A stretch of DNA of 64,000 nucleotides from Tetrahymena thermophila SB210 (taxonomy: Eukaryota > Ciliophora > Oligohymenophorea > Hymenostomatida > Tetrahymenidae): positions 124,001-188,000 of the forward strand of contig NW_002476266.1 in NCBI RefSeq assembly GCF_000189635.1, in the 5' to 3' direction. The notes under the pieces are model-generated. The model was not told the DNA's origin, did not search any database, and worked only from the letters and a program-made list of their open reading frames with translations. Each line of letters begins with the position of its first letter. Position 1 is the stretch's first letter. Shown piece after piece: positions 24,537 through 37,610 of the stretch. A program made the position numbers and the translations under genes.

Positions 24537-26823
24537 TAAATTATTTGAATAAGCTTGAGTTATTATTAATATCTGTAAGTATTTTTTGTTTTTTTCTAAA
24601 TTTTGTTTGCCAATAGTATTTATTTATTATAATCTATTACTCCTCCCTTGCCCTTTAAATTAATTTAGCGAAGGAATATCATATCAAAAAAAGTATTTTG
24701 TGTATTTAATTAATATTTCATAGTCGAATTAAATGTGTTGTAAACTTCTCAGATATAAAAATGATCTGACCATAAGAATATTACTTAAATAAGCATTATA
24801 TTATTCCTTCTAACCTTCTTAATATAACCATTATTTATACATATTTTTGAGACAAGTTAATGTATCAACTCTTATCTTTTATAATACTAATAATTTTGTG
24901 GTTATTAATTTGAATACTTTTCAGCTAGCTGATAATTATTGAGAGTATTCAAAATTTATAAAACTAGTACTTAATTTACAACCGAAAGCAAGCTTGCCAT
25001 TTTAAATTTAAGTCTAGTAAATAAAGTCAAATATTTGTTACTTTTATAACATAATGTAAATTAAAGATTTGCTGAAATTTATTCTACATACATTTACACT
25101 TTTTATTTTTGTTCATTAAATGAACTAATTATTGTATGAAAAGCACTTAATTAAATAATTATAAATATATTTTGGTATAATTAATTATATATCTCTTAAA
25201 CGTCAGCGTTACAAATATTCTCATATCCACCGATTTAAATAAATAATTAATACTTCAATTTACAACCAGCTTTATATTTTTTCTTCATCTAAAAATGACC
25301 ATTTTTACTAATCACAAGCAATATATTATTTGTTACTTAATATGCTTTTGAAAATGATCATCCATAAATTATTAAAAATAAAATCACTTAAGAGAACAAA
25401 TGATGTTTAAAAAATATTTCTCAAAACAAATATAAAAATTGTTTTTTTATTTCTAATTTGTTCGTTTGTATTAACAAAAAAATTAAAATAAAATTATTTC
25501 ACATTTAAAATAAAGATAAGATAAGACTATCAATTATGAATATGTTACGAACTGCATAAAAAAATATAAAAAGCACTTAAAATATTAAAAATAGATATTT
25601 ATATATTATTTTTTAACTATAATTTGTCATATTTGAGGTAAATGAGAGGACTGATGTTAATATTTATAGAATTCTGTAAAGTAGATACTAATTCATAAAT
25701 CTATCTAATTTTTAAGATTAATTAGACTTCTTAACTTTCTTGTGGATTTCAGATTTATCATTCTTCTAACATCTACTCAAAGAGTACTTGCTGCAACTCT
25801 TTTACCAACCTGTTAAAGAATGAGTATTCAAACATTTAAGCCTAATTAATATTTGGTTAATATTTCTTGAGCTTTCGTTAAAAAGTCTACTGAAAAAATT
25901 AAATTAAATTGGAATACCTTGACCATTTTAGATTATATTTTTTTCTTATTTATTGAAATTTTATTTTCCTTTTCATATTATTAATTAACAATAAAATAAA
26001 CCTTTTTAATTTATTTCTAGACATTTTGTTTAAATATAAAAATAAAAATAAAATTCATTTTATTTTATGGATTTAAAATAAAAATTTTTAAATGAAATTT
26101 ACAAAAAATATCTCTAAGTTCATTCAAATTTCGATTACTCAAAAATCCTAATTTATAAGGTATGCTATGTAAATAAATAAATATATTATTTTTATTAGAA
26201 CAAAAAATAAAATTACATAAACTTCATGAATTTCATGAATAAATAATACCTAAATATAAATAAAATAATTATTTAGATTGCATTAAAAAAATAAAAGTAT
26301 TAAACAACATATTAAAAAATAATTAATTATCAATTTTACTAAGCCAAAAAGTAAGAATATTTTTAAATAAATTATAATTTGAGAACCAATACCACAAAAA
26401 ATATTATTTTAATATTGAAAAAATAATTAATATTTTTATAGAATTAATTTAAATAATCTTAATTATTTCCTATAAAATTTAACAAAAAATTTATAAATTT
26501 TATATAAACACTCTGCTTTATACAGATTTATCAAAAAATAGCATTTAATTGCATATTATTAAAGGCTTTAAATCTATTTAATTTGAAAAAAGATAAATAA
26601 ATCTATTATCATTCTAATTTTTAAATAAATGTTTGGTATAAGAATTAAACAATCTTAAATTTTCTATGTTTTTTATATAGAAATTAATAAAAATAGAATA
26701 AAAATTCATACAATCGGAAAAACATAATCATAATTTATTAGGTCTGTTAATTAATGTGATTTAAATACTATCCAAAGTCAATATCAAGTTATCAAATTAA
26801 CTAATATAAAATAATTAATTACT
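24537..26823. other. Intergenic; possible coding relic at 25700-25935
   Basis: About 2.3 kb, mostly A/T. On the minus strand at about 25700-25935 the base composition is more balanced and several short frames look protein-like (one starts MVKVFQF.., another contains GWQKSCSKYSLSRCQKND), but they are in different frames and no consistent splice model joined them. Confidence 0.4.
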
Positions 26824-29800
26824 ATGAGTAAAAGAGTAAAATCGTTTGTTAGAATTAGACCTTATATACACTCCCAAGATGGAAAAAATAAATTATTTGA
26901 GTTTGATATTAATGATAGAAAAAGTTTGATTAACATTGAGTCAACGGAATTTGCTTTCGATTAAATATTCAGAGAAGATTAAAACAATATCATGATTTAT
27001 TCCAAAGCATTATAACCATACATTTAAGATGCCTTGAGGGGTATCAATACAACAGTATTTGCATATGGTTAAACGTGCTCAGGAAAAACGCATACAATAT
27101 TTGGTCATAAGGAAAGCGAAAAAGGAATAATATATTCAGCTCTAGAAGACATATTTTCGTTAAATAATCAAGGAGATATCAAAGTCAAAGCTTTGGTAAG
27201 CTTTTATGAGATTTACAACGAATAAATCAATGATCTATTAGGAGAAAGAGATGATATTCCTATTAAAGAAATTAATGGTTCCTTTATTTTGGCTAATTTA
27301 GCAGAACACATGGTATAAAGGTTTTTAGATTTAATTCTATTTCCGTATTTGTATATTTAGATTATTTTTAAAATTAAAAAGCTCTGAAGAAGCTATAGAT
27401 CTACTTAAATTCGGAAATAGCAACAAAGCTATGGGATGCAGTTATTTGCATGAAAAAAGTAGTAGGTCACACTGTGTTTTTAGACTTCATTTAGCTATAA
27501 AAGACAAGGGTCTATGTGAGATTAACTTTGTTGACTTAGCTGGAAGCGAGATTCTTACAGATTCATACGGAAGCTAATAACAAAAAGAAACAAAGAACAT
27601 AAATATGAGTCTTTTTAATTTAAAAAACGTTATTTTTTCTTTAAGTGAAAACGCTGCTTTTATACCTTATAGAAATTCTGCTTTAACTAAACTTTTATAG
27701 AATTCTTTAGGAGGTAATTCTTAGACTGCTATATTTTGCATGGTTTCACCTCTAGAATGTCATATTTAGCACTCTAAAAGAACATTGTCCTTTGGCTAGA
27801 CTGCTAGTAAAATAATAAACAACCTATTAATTGAAAAGCCAATAGTAATATTAATAATTTTATTATTATCAAATCACTTTTAAATAAATAAATAAAAGAT
27901 TTGCTAATTAATTTATCTATTTACCTACCTTTTTAAAGTATAAAAAAGAATCAGATGTTATCAAAGAGCATGTCAAAATAAACGAGTAAAAAATTTCATT
28001 TAACACTCCATTAAAGGATTAAATAAATCAAGATTTATAGAATGAATATAAAATATTTGATAATCAAATATAACTTTATACTTATGGAGACCCAAAAAGT
28101 GCAAATTTAGCTATTGTACTGCCTGCTTATGGTTCTTGTGGAAGGAAGTGTATGGCATATTCTTATGATGCTTTGGTTGAAAAAAATTTTTATATTATTT
28201 CTTTAGATTATCCTGGATAAAATTCTTCAGGCGGATAAAAGCTGAATGTTAGAGGACACGAATAATCAGTCCCTTTTTTAGATAAAATAATTAAATAAGA
28301 ATTTGATAAATATAATAACATAATTCTAATGGGTTATGATTATGGAGCTGCTCTAGCAATGAACTATGGTCTGGTTAATAATCCTAAGGTCAAGCAAATA
28401 TTTAGTTTTCATCCAGCCTGGAGTCAAGATTTAGCTTTTTTAAAAGATCTAAAATAAAAAGTTGTTCTTCTTTGGGTTACTGCTGAGTAGCTACATCCTT
28501 TGTAGTAAGGAGAAAAAATGAATAAAATTATTCCAAAATGCAAGCTAATTAAGTTAAATTGTGGAAAATTTAATGCTGAAAAGCCTAAGAAAGCATACAA
28601 GTGCATTGGTGACTAAGTAACTCAATAAATTATAGATAACTTGGATCCAATATTTTAAAAGTCTTAAGAATAACTTAATAAACAAATCAGAGAGCAAATA
28701 GATGATGAATAAAAGTAAACCGATCAAATAAATTAAATTGAATAAGGTGATGTTAAGTAAGAAGAAAAGAAGGTACATTTTTAGATTTAAATTTGTTTGT
28801 TTTAATATATTTAATCTAACACTAGGAAGAGGAAATAGAATATGATTTAGATGAACTTTTAAATAACAAAGAATAATATTTGTACTACAAAAAAAATATA
28901 AGAGGAGCATGCTTAAGAAAAGAAATAAATAAACAAAAATAAGAACCAAAGCAGTACCTTTTTTTACAAGAACCAAATCCCAATAGTTCCTAGAAAGATT
29001 TATAAAAGTGGGCGATTGGTAGGTTTAAAGAACTTTTACTGTCAGGTGATTTGCAGGAATATTATAAAGGTATTAGATTATTTATTTATTTTAGTTTTTC
29101 TATTAATGTATTAAATTAATTTTACAAACATATTACTTTAATCATTCATTCAAACATTATTGATATTTAATTTAATTCAATTCTGTTTATTTAGGATACT
29201 TAAATAGCACTCCCTTAAGAACATAAGCAATTAAGTTGTTTGGGAATCTTCCAACTTTAATTCCTTATGAAAGTGATTTAGATAAATTTAAATTGATATG
29301 GGGAGAACAAAACTTACCAAAAAATATGGAAAAGATATCTGATTTTCCTGCATTTCTAAGAGGAAGATAAGTTCACGTTAAGACAAAAGTTGGAACATAA
29401 GTTTTTGAAAAAGATTATTTAGAATATAAAGAAGATGGTGAAGAGTGCATCACTCATAAATCATATATACAAAATTATAACTAAGACGAAGGTACATTTC
29501 AAGTAAAGGTTTTACCTGATAAAATTATAAAAGTAGAAGAATAAGAAATATACAGGTAGGATTAATCTAATCAAATTTTATTATATTGTGTAGTATGTTA
29601 AAATATTTTATTTCATAATAGGCTAAACTGCCCAACCAATTTTCATGGAAATCCTTTGTAAGAAGGCCTTGTTTTCGAAGATGGAATAAAATGCAAATAC
29701 TAAGACTTGATTACTAAAGCAAAATTAATGGAAGCGGCTTTGAGTATTTCAGATTTAGTTGGATAGTTAGATTACAGCTTAAATTTTGAGTAATCTCCAA

Positions 29801-30475
29801 ATAATGAATATTAGGTGAATGACTAAAACATTTAAATTTAATAAAAATGTGTGGAGAGAATATCAAAATGTATTGATTTGATTCATTTAGTTTAAGAAGG
29901 AATACATCCATCAAGGTATATTGCTTTTGAGTGTGGGAAATTAGCTTACTTTGGTTAAGGTAATAATAATTTTAAATTTACAATTAAAACTACATTTTTT
30001 ATTTTTTCAAGGAAATTGCCATACATTGGCTTCTGTGGTTTGTGCTTTTTTACTTCCATTCAGTCATATTTTAGGGATAGAAGTCAAATTTAGGGCAGGT
30101 GCTTTACTAAAGTATGGCAGAGAGATTAATGAATAAAACTAAAAACTTGAAAAATGGGAAGGAAAAGTTAACTAGAAAGTGGAGGATCATACATGGGTAG
30201 AAATTACATACTAACCAAGTTAGAAGACATTTGTTTTTGATAAGTCAGATTATATTAATAATATGCCAATAGATTAAGCTTACTCTCGTTATATGCATAT
30301 AAGCAATAGAAGGTAATGCAATAGTAACTAATCCAAGCAACCAAAAACTATTACAAATCCTAAAATAAGTTTAAAAATTAATTAACCAAGTATGTAAAAT
30401 CCTGAGTAACCTCCTTATGGTGATAAAAAAGTTTTTCCCTCATTTAATTGGCAAGACATTTTACCAAAAAAATGA
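26824..30475 (+). CDS. Kinesin motor fused to alpha/beta-hydrolase-like and transglutaminase-like domains
   Basis: Seven exons (26824-27320, 27382-27844, 27939-28772, 28826-29069, 29195-29555, 29622-29959, 30012-30475) give 3201 nt, 1066 aa, with TGA at 30473-30475. Residues 1-315 are a kinesin motor: VRIRPY, AYGQTCSGKT (P-loop, 82-89), SSRSH (192-196), DLAGSE (217-222), YRNSALTKLLQNSLGG and a closing SFGQTASKI. Residues about 360-545 look like an alpha/beta hydrolase: AIVLPAYG, IISLDYPGQ and a nucleophile elbow GYDYG (452-456), with Asp where serine hydrolases have Ser, as in epoxide hydrolases and haloalkane dehalogenases. A Q/E-rich linker and an unrecognised region follow. Residues 913-992 resemble a transglutaminase-like core: GNCHTLASVV (Cys915), DHTWVEITY (His972), VFDKSD (Asp989). 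No neck coiled coil is evident. All joins keep frame; no in-frame ATG lies between motor and hydrolase fold. Confidence 0.85.
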
Positions 30476-30590
30476 ATTACTGAATGACTCAGTAGCAATA
30501 ACCATTAAAATAGTTAAGCAAATACATTTTAATTTTTAAAAATTCTATAAAAAATATCTACAAATCATGATTTAATAAATAATTAATTAA

Positions 30591-31500
30591 TCTTAATAAT
30601 AAATTTAAATATTTCTATTTAATATGTATGAAGATCATTTAGAAATTCTTTATTTTGTGATTTATTGTATTATTATTAATAATCTAGCCAAACTTTACTT
30701 TAAACGATAAAATATTTCTAAATAAAAAGCAATTTGGTATAAATTAATCACTTTAAAAGTTAATTTAAGAAATTTATTTAAAAATTAAATTAAAAAATTT
30801 TTCAAAAAGTATTCTACCAAAGAAATAATTAAATGAAAACTGAGTCAATAATAAAATTGTTTCAAAATCTACTTTAGCTATGAAAAATTAAATAAAAAAT
30901 ATTTAAAGATCTTTGTATCAATCAATCAATGAATAATTAATCTTTAGTAATAAATTTAAATATTTCTATTTAATATGTATGAAGAGCATTTAGAAAATTC
31001 TTCGTTTTGTGATTTATTATATTCTTATTTATAATCTAACCAACTTTACTTTAAACGATAAAATATTTCTAAATACAAAGCAATTTGGTATAAATTAATA
31101 ACTATTATATTCTACTTTAAAAGTTAAGTAAAGAAATTTATTTAAAAATTAAACTATTAACAAATATTTTTTATTTTTCAAAAAGTATTCTACCAAAGAA
31201 ATAATTAAATAAATTAATTCAATAGTAAAATTGTTTCAAAAAATCTATTTTAGCTATGAAAAATTAAATAAAAAATATTTAAAGATCTTCGTATCCTTCC
31301 GTAATTCAAACAATCAATCAATGAATAATTAATATTGAATAATAAATTTAAATATTTCTATTTATTCTTTATAATTTTTTAAAGTATTTTTAAAATTATT
31401 AAAAAAATGAATAAGTAAAATATTTCTAAATATTAATTTTAGTTAATATATTTATATTATATTCTACTTTATAAGATAACCAAAGAAAAACTAATTTATG
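30591..31500. repeat. Intergenic tandem duplication, about 351-bp unit
   Basis: The block containing atttctatttaatatgtatg starts near 30610 and recurs 351 bp later near 30961, with most of the intervening sequence matching (shared items include tttactttaaacgataaaat and gcaatttggtataaattaa). A shorter, diverged third copy starts near 31344. No coding frame. The rest of 30476-31666 is plain AT-rich spacer. Confidence 0.8.
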
Positions 31501-31666
31501 AGGAAATTAATAAAAAATATTTAAAATAATTCAAATTATAAAATTTAAATTAAGGTTTTAACTAGAAGTACCACAAATTAATGCTATCATATTTGATATT
31601 TTACTATAAATAACATTATTTTTTATTATTGTTTGCATTTATTTTCAATTATTAGGTTTACAAATT

Positions 31667-32204
31667 TCAGAGAGAGTCATTCATAATGTTTATGCTCTGC
31701 TAAAATTGAGGCAACTTGCTTATATCATACTTCATTAAGTCCTCTAACTTTACATATTCCAAAGTTTTTATATGTGTTGCTTCTAAATTTATATATGGGG
31801 CTTTTCCTGCTTCAAAAGCCTCCTTCCCTAATTATATAAATAATTAAAATATTTAAGAAACTTGCTGCTTTCCTTATAGTATTTAAACAATATTTTCAAT
31901 GAACAAAATTTTGAATTAATGAAGTTTATTATGAACAAAAATTACATCTAAGTACACAAAGGCACCAACAATCTCCATGCTTCAATCCAGGGAAATTATA
32001 TTCAGGAATAGGAGTAATTAGATCATTTCCTCTTTGTTTAGAGAATTTCAAGAAATCATTAGTAACCTTAACACAAACTAAATGACGACCTGCATCTAAG
32101 GCATTAGTATTGCAGAAACCGTCTCTAAAAAACCCTGTTTTAGGGTTATTGCAGCACAATTAAAGTGGTCTTGAGAAAACGTTTAAAGCCTATTTAACCT
32201 ACAT
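31667..32204 (-). CDS. DUF2237 family protein
   Basis: Small conserved family of unknown function found in bacteria and eukaryotes. Exons 31946-32204 and 31667-31827 total 420 nt, 139 aa, with TGA at 31667-31669. The protein starts MQVKQALNVFSRPLQLCC, then PKTGFFRDGFCNTNALDAG, DFLKFSKQRGNDLITP, PEYNFPGLKHGDCWCLCVLR, and across the intron WKEAFEAGKAP and LEATHIKTLEYVKLEDLM. These match the family pattern of conserved Cys pairs, the FSK.RGNDL block and the PGL..GD.WCLC block. The split codon TGG at the junction restores the conserved W. The ATG at 32204 is in frame with the conserved start, so no further exon is needed. Confidence 0.93.
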
Positions 32205-33156
32205 ACTTTATATTAATTAAATTAATTAAAATAGTAAAAAAAGACTTATGATCAATCTCATCTAATATTATAAATAAATTATGTAATTGAATTTATATCA
32301 GAAAGATCTATCAATTTTTTATCAGTTTAAAATACCTTTTCATTCTTAAAGAAATAATAAACATACTTCTATTTTACACATATAAAAAATCTTTAATATT
32401 AGAAATTAATTAAAATTAAATTTTTTATGATAAATTTAAAATATTTTTAAAGAAAAAAAGTAAAAGAATTAATTATTTGTTTGATGTTAAATTTTCATTT
32501 TAGCATTTTATTTACTTTGAAAATAAAATTAAGCAGAACTATTTACAATTATTAAATTAAATATTATTATTTTGACATAAATTAATCTAAATACTCAATA
32601 ATATAGGTAATTCATCTTCAATAATTTTAAAGAGGAGTTTTAAAAAGTTTGAATTATATTTGATGAAACTATACTAGGTATGAATTAATTAATTAGAATC
32701 AACATTATTTCATTCTTTTATTTACTTTAGTAAAAAAAATTATAAAAACTTTTGTCTAATTTGATTTTAAAATAGAAATAAGTGAAAAATTAAAATCTAA
32801 TTTTTAGCAAAAGCTTATTAAAATAAATTAAACTTTAAAGAGATAATAAATGAAAATTAAAATTAACAAAATATTTATTATACTCAAAAATAAAAAAGCT
32901 AACATACAACATAATTAACTAATTGGAAATAATAAGTTGATTAATTTAGTCTTTTTTTATAATTTTTGCAAATATTTTGATAAATTAATACACTTTAATG
33001 AGTTTTATGTTTAATATAAATTTATTAATTTACTTGCAAATTGAACAGAAGAATTAATACAAACAAATAAATAAATAAAAGTTTAAATTCTTATGGAGAA
33101 ATAATAAAATAAATATATTGATTGGTATGTATGTATTAACGTTATTAATTAATTAA
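32205..33156. other. Intergenic, no gene seen
   Basis: About 0.95 kb of AT-rich spacer between two minus-strand genes. Nothing beyond A/T tracts. Confidence 0.6.
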
Positions 33157-34437
33157 TCATATTTCTTCTTCTTAAGGAGGACTAGTTTCATTGGTTATTT
33201 TTTTAGAGGCTTTTTTGTGTTTGCTAAGAAGTACAAATGATCCAGCGCTGACGGTAATAGCAGTCATGTAAATCATGAACAACACAGTATATTTAAGCCA
33301 ATGACGAGATTGCTTTGAGAAATATAATTGAGTTCCCAATACGATGCTGGCTAAAAATAGGGCTTTCTTTAAATTTTTTCTTTCTTTTTCAGAGACATGC
33401 TTGGATCCTTGTAAGAATTTCAGTAAAAATAGACGAGGATCTTATGAGAAAGAGCTGTTTTTTTCTTTATTAGCTTTAACAAAATGATAGTGGTGAGCCT
33501 TGTAATATTTTTCTTGGACATTTCCTTACAAATATTTTAATAATTTTTCTCTTTTAATCTAATTTTATACATCTTAGCTGCATATAACGAGCTCAGTTGT
33601 TCCTGGAGCATGCTATTGTTGGGTTTTTTATTATTGGTTTTTTTACAACACATTTTTATTGAGTTCTTCAATAGCATAGTGAACGAAGTTTCTTTCTTTT
33701 AAATAAGGTATGTTGCTTTGTTACCCATTACTAGAAGTATCTGAATTATCACGGGTACTCAAATTAGCTGCAGAAACTTGCTATCCATGCTCGTTTCCAG
33801 AGTTCTCATCAGAATCATTGACTTAGTCAGAGTTAATATCAAGTAAATTTTCAGGTAGAAGGAAGTTTTTCAAGGCAGCAGGAAGAACGTTGATCATACC
33901 CTTAGTGAGTACAAGCTATTTAAATTTAGGATGAAGCTAGTCAAAATTTTTCACAGTGACTTCAGGATCCTTTTTGAAAATGAAAGGCCCAAAAATAGCT
34001 TTTAAATATTTAGGAATAATTGGGAAGTACCATAAATCACAAAGGATATCGAAAATAGATCTCTTCAATAAAAGAGTACGAAGCCCAGGAGAAACCTTAT
34101 TAATTATACCTTCTTTTTTTGCTTTTTTAATCTTAGAAATCACAATAAATCCGATTGATCCCAGTATCATCATCATGCTTAAATTAAAATGAATGCTAAA
34201 AACTCCTAGGAAGAAATAAACTACACCTGCTCCTAAAACAACTAAGGCTTTACGCTCATGAGGTTATTCTTAAATATGATTAAATATCTTAATTAAATGT
34301 GGTGTCAATCTTTCTTTTATTTTTTGCAAAGCAGAATGATGTTCCTAACCAGTTTTCTGCTGAGGACAGTCACTCACTTGCTTTTCTTAACTATCCTTTA
34401 TATTATTTTCTGTCAAATCAATTTGTTTTGTTGTCAT
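33157..34437 (-). CDS. Multi-spanning membrane protein of unknown function (426 aa)
   Basis: Single exon of 1281 nt, ATG at 34437, TGA at 33157-33159. The first 60 residues are polar. Two hydrophobic segments follow at about 64-83 (ALVVLGAGVVYFFLGVF) and 87-101 (SMMMILGSIGFIVIS). A conserved-looking amphipathic part comes next (FDILCDLWYFPIIPKYLKAI), then a long polar loop with Asn/Ser/Gln-rich low complexity (about 185-290). Two more hydrophobic segments lie near the C-terminus (ALFLASIVLGTQLYF and YTVLFMIYMTAITVSAGSF), ending in a lysine-rich and acidic tail. Paired hairpins at each end with a cytosolic middle would fit an ER or peroxisomal shaping or scaffold protein, but no family motif was recognised. 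Confidence 0.8.
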
Positions 34438-35474
34438 TTAGCACTAAACCTTGCTTGGATAAATATAATATTACTAACTACTTAAAAATTATCCTTGTTA
34501 GTATTTCCTTTAATTATTAATTAATTATGTTTCTAATCGAGCTATTAAAAATTAATTAATTGCTTTTTTTTTAGATCTATTGATTCTATTTGTACCCTTT
34601 TAAAGCTATCTTAATACCTAAATGAGACAAATGAGAGTACTTAACTCTATCTATTTTTGACGGTATATATGACGTGATCCTTAGAAGTAGTATTTAAAAA
34701 ATTATATTTACATAATTAAACAACAAGCTATATCTGATTTACAAATTTACTCATCTAAATTTGTTGCAATAGTAAAATTTTAGTTTCAAAATTCTTTTTA
34801 TTCATAATTTTTTATTCCAAAATTCAATACCTTGAATTATAAATTCTATTTCAAAATTAAAGCGAAAAAGGAATAATTTAAATAATATTCTAAGTATAAT
34901 GAAATAAAATATTTTTTTTATATTAAAATAGGTTTTGCATAACTGTAGTAAATAAATTAGCAATAATTCTTAGAGAAATAAAAATTAATAATATAAATGA
35001 AAATAAATACAAATTGCTTTGAAAATATTGATGAATTTCTTTAAGAAAATGAAATAAATATCTAATGAAAATGAGTGGAAATATCTAGGGAATTAAGAAT
35101 TAATAAAAGTTTTAATAAAAAAGTTACTTTCATACTAAAATAAAAAGTGATAATGAAATATTCACCATGCATAATTTTTAATAATATTAATAAAAGAAAA
35201 TTAATTACAATGTAAAAGAAATAAACAAATTTAATTGCTGACTAGAGTAAATTGTATATGTAGAATTAATTTTTAAACAAATAGATGAAAAAAAAAGAAG
35301 ATAATTAAAATAAGAAGATATTTATAACCAATAAACAAACAAACAAATGGATAGATAGATATTATGTTGATTATATCAGAACTGATATAATAAAATGCTT
35401 GTATGTTAAATAAATAATGTACTTAAAATTAATTAAATACTTATCATTTTAATATAAAGTAAAAATTTTTTTTG
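34438..35474. other. Divergent intergenic region
   Basis: About 1.0 kb between a minus-strand and a plus-strand gene, so it should hold both promoters. Pure AT-rich sequence; no element could be singled out. Confidence 0.55.
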
Positions 35475-37610
35475 ATGGGAAGTTGTTTGTAATTATTTAA
35501 AGTTAAGATTAAGGTTATTTGAGCAGTAAAATTAGTAGTTGATTTATTTAGCTATAGCTCACAAATAGAAGCATTTGTGTTTTGTCAAAATTGGATAGGT
35601 ATAGATTGGAATAGCTAGTGTTCTCGTGCGAGAATCACTAGGACTACAAAGGGTTAGACTTGCTCACATAAAAATAAGTTACAATAAAAAGGTTAGGAAG
35701 TCATGTTAAAAGTATTGAAGATGTGATGAAAATCAACGAAATAAATATCCTTTTAAAATTAAAACATCCTAACATTATTGACATATTAGATGTTTAAAAA
35801 GGACCTGACAACGCATTTTATGTTATTTTAGAACATTGCTCTATAAATCTATTTTCTTATTACTCGCTTCTCAAGAGAAAAAATAGAATTTTATCTGCTG
35901 ATAAAATAAAGGCAATAATTTTTTAGATTGTTAGAGCATTAGTTTTCCTTGAAAAGAATGGCATTATTCATGGAGATATAAATTCCCTTAATGTAAAATA
36001 AATATAGTTATTAATAAAGTCAAAGCATTATGATTTTATTAAAGTTTTATTTTTGTTTGAAATTATAGGTTTTCCTTCAGGATGGTGTAGTAAAAGTGGC
36101 AGGATTTGGTCATTCAGTTAACGAATCTGAAAAAGACCAAACAAGAATCCATCGCTAGCTTGGATGTTTTCCTTCTCCTGAAAAATTGTTTGGACCTAAA
36201 TTCAAACTTAGCTGCAAGACAGATGTTTTTTCCTTAGGATGCTTATTTATAGAGCTTCTTTAGGGAAAAAACATTTTTAGAGAAGAGCACGCACCTAAAA
36301 TAATGTAAAAATATTTAATTATCATAGGGCGGCCTTTTCAATAAATTTAGATGGAGCAGTTAAAAGCTTTGATGGATTAGGAAAATTGTGTTTTACCAGA
36401 AACAGAAGGAATAGGACTGTAGAATTTACTGATAGGGACTGATTAGGAGATGATAGATCTAATAAAATAAATGGTTACCTACGTTCCCTAATACAGACCA
36501 TAAGCATCTGAAATACTAAATAACCCTATTTTTCAAGAGTTTATTGTCAAATACAAATTACAAAACACCTAACAAATTACAACGATAACAGAAAATCCTT
36601 AATTTTATTAAATAAGCTCAATTAGAGAATTTGATAGAAGTAAAAGCAATGGTAGAAACACCAAAAAATCTAAATCTAAAACTAAAATATCCAAAAAAAG
36701 AAACAAAACATTAAATACTCATAAAGATATTAATGACTCTTCTACTCTACCTATTATGAATAACATTTATAATCCAGAACTATCGAATCAAAGAATAATA
36801 AAAGCTTATTTTGATAGTTCAAAAAAGCTCAATTAGGTAAATTTAGTCCATTTTAATGGGAAGTAAGAGAAAAAGTCACAGTTTTCTCCAAGAGAAGATT
36901 CTTGTTAGCAAGGGGCAGTTCAATTTTTTAGAAAAGGCAGAAGTAATTCAATAGCAAGCGAAGGTAACGAAATATCTAAGAAGTTCTTAAATGGAAAATC
37001 ATAAGGTTCTTCACCTATTGCGTTGAATGAAAATCCTCAAAATTACTATTAAATTGAAGAGATATAATATGGGTCAGTTTAGTACAGCAGCAACAGATCT
37101 TCTTCATTTAGTAATGATAATAAAATAAAAAGAAATCACAATAGCTTTTCTAATTTTGATATGCAAAATGAAATAAATTAATCATCAATAGCACTTCAAA
37201 AAAGTATACTAAATAACAGACTCAACCACAGTAAATTTTTAGTTCCAACCATACAGCAAGAAATGGGATTTCTTCCTTTAATATAAAATCACACAAATAG
37301 TGAAACAAATGCTATAAATTCTGAAGTAAAATAGAGCACTATTATTTAATAATAAGACCCTTTTTTAGATTAAATTAGCAAAATAGAAGATAAAAACTTA
37401 CTCTAATACAGTGAGCATGGATAAAAAAATATAGATTAAATACAAATTAAAACAAATAATAAAATTTAAATAGAAAAAAAAAGAATTTATTTTTAGCCGC
37501 CATATCTTGATTCTGAAAAATAATATTTAAAAAAGATATTTTAGCAGGATTTATCATAAAACAATAAAAACACATAAGCCAGAAATAATTAAAAAATAAT
37601 TAAGAAGTGA
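35475..37610 (+). CDS. CMGC-like pseudokinase with probable N-myristoylation signal
   Basis: Exons 35475-35488, 35569-35992 and 36069-37610 give 1980 nt, 659 aa, TGA at 37608-37610. The tiny first exon encodes MGSC and splices to give MGSCLSICVL, a typical N-terminal myristoylation plus palmitoylation context. The kinase domain (about 15-325) has TIKRL with the beta-3 Lys (about 45), LKHPNIIDIL, a catalytic loop IIHGDINSLN (HGD 139-141, with Arg of HRD lost but Asp kept), and VKVAGFGHS where DFG is expected, so the Mg-binding Asp is Gly (158). Later blocks SPEKLFG, DVFSLGCLFIELLQGKN and QYRPQASEILNNPIF look CDK/MAPK-like. The C-terminal half is Ser/Asn/Gln-rich and disordered. The first exon is short, so its placement rests on frame and motif. 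Confidence 0.85.

Noticed and set aside
28554-28976. Minus-strand 140-codon hydrophobic frame
   Set aside because: Antisense shadow of the hydrolase-like and linker exons of the kinesin fusion gene.
33956-34192. Plus-strand frame opposite the membrane protein
   Set aside because: Antisense shadow; the minus-strand frame is continuous for 427 codons with membrane segments.
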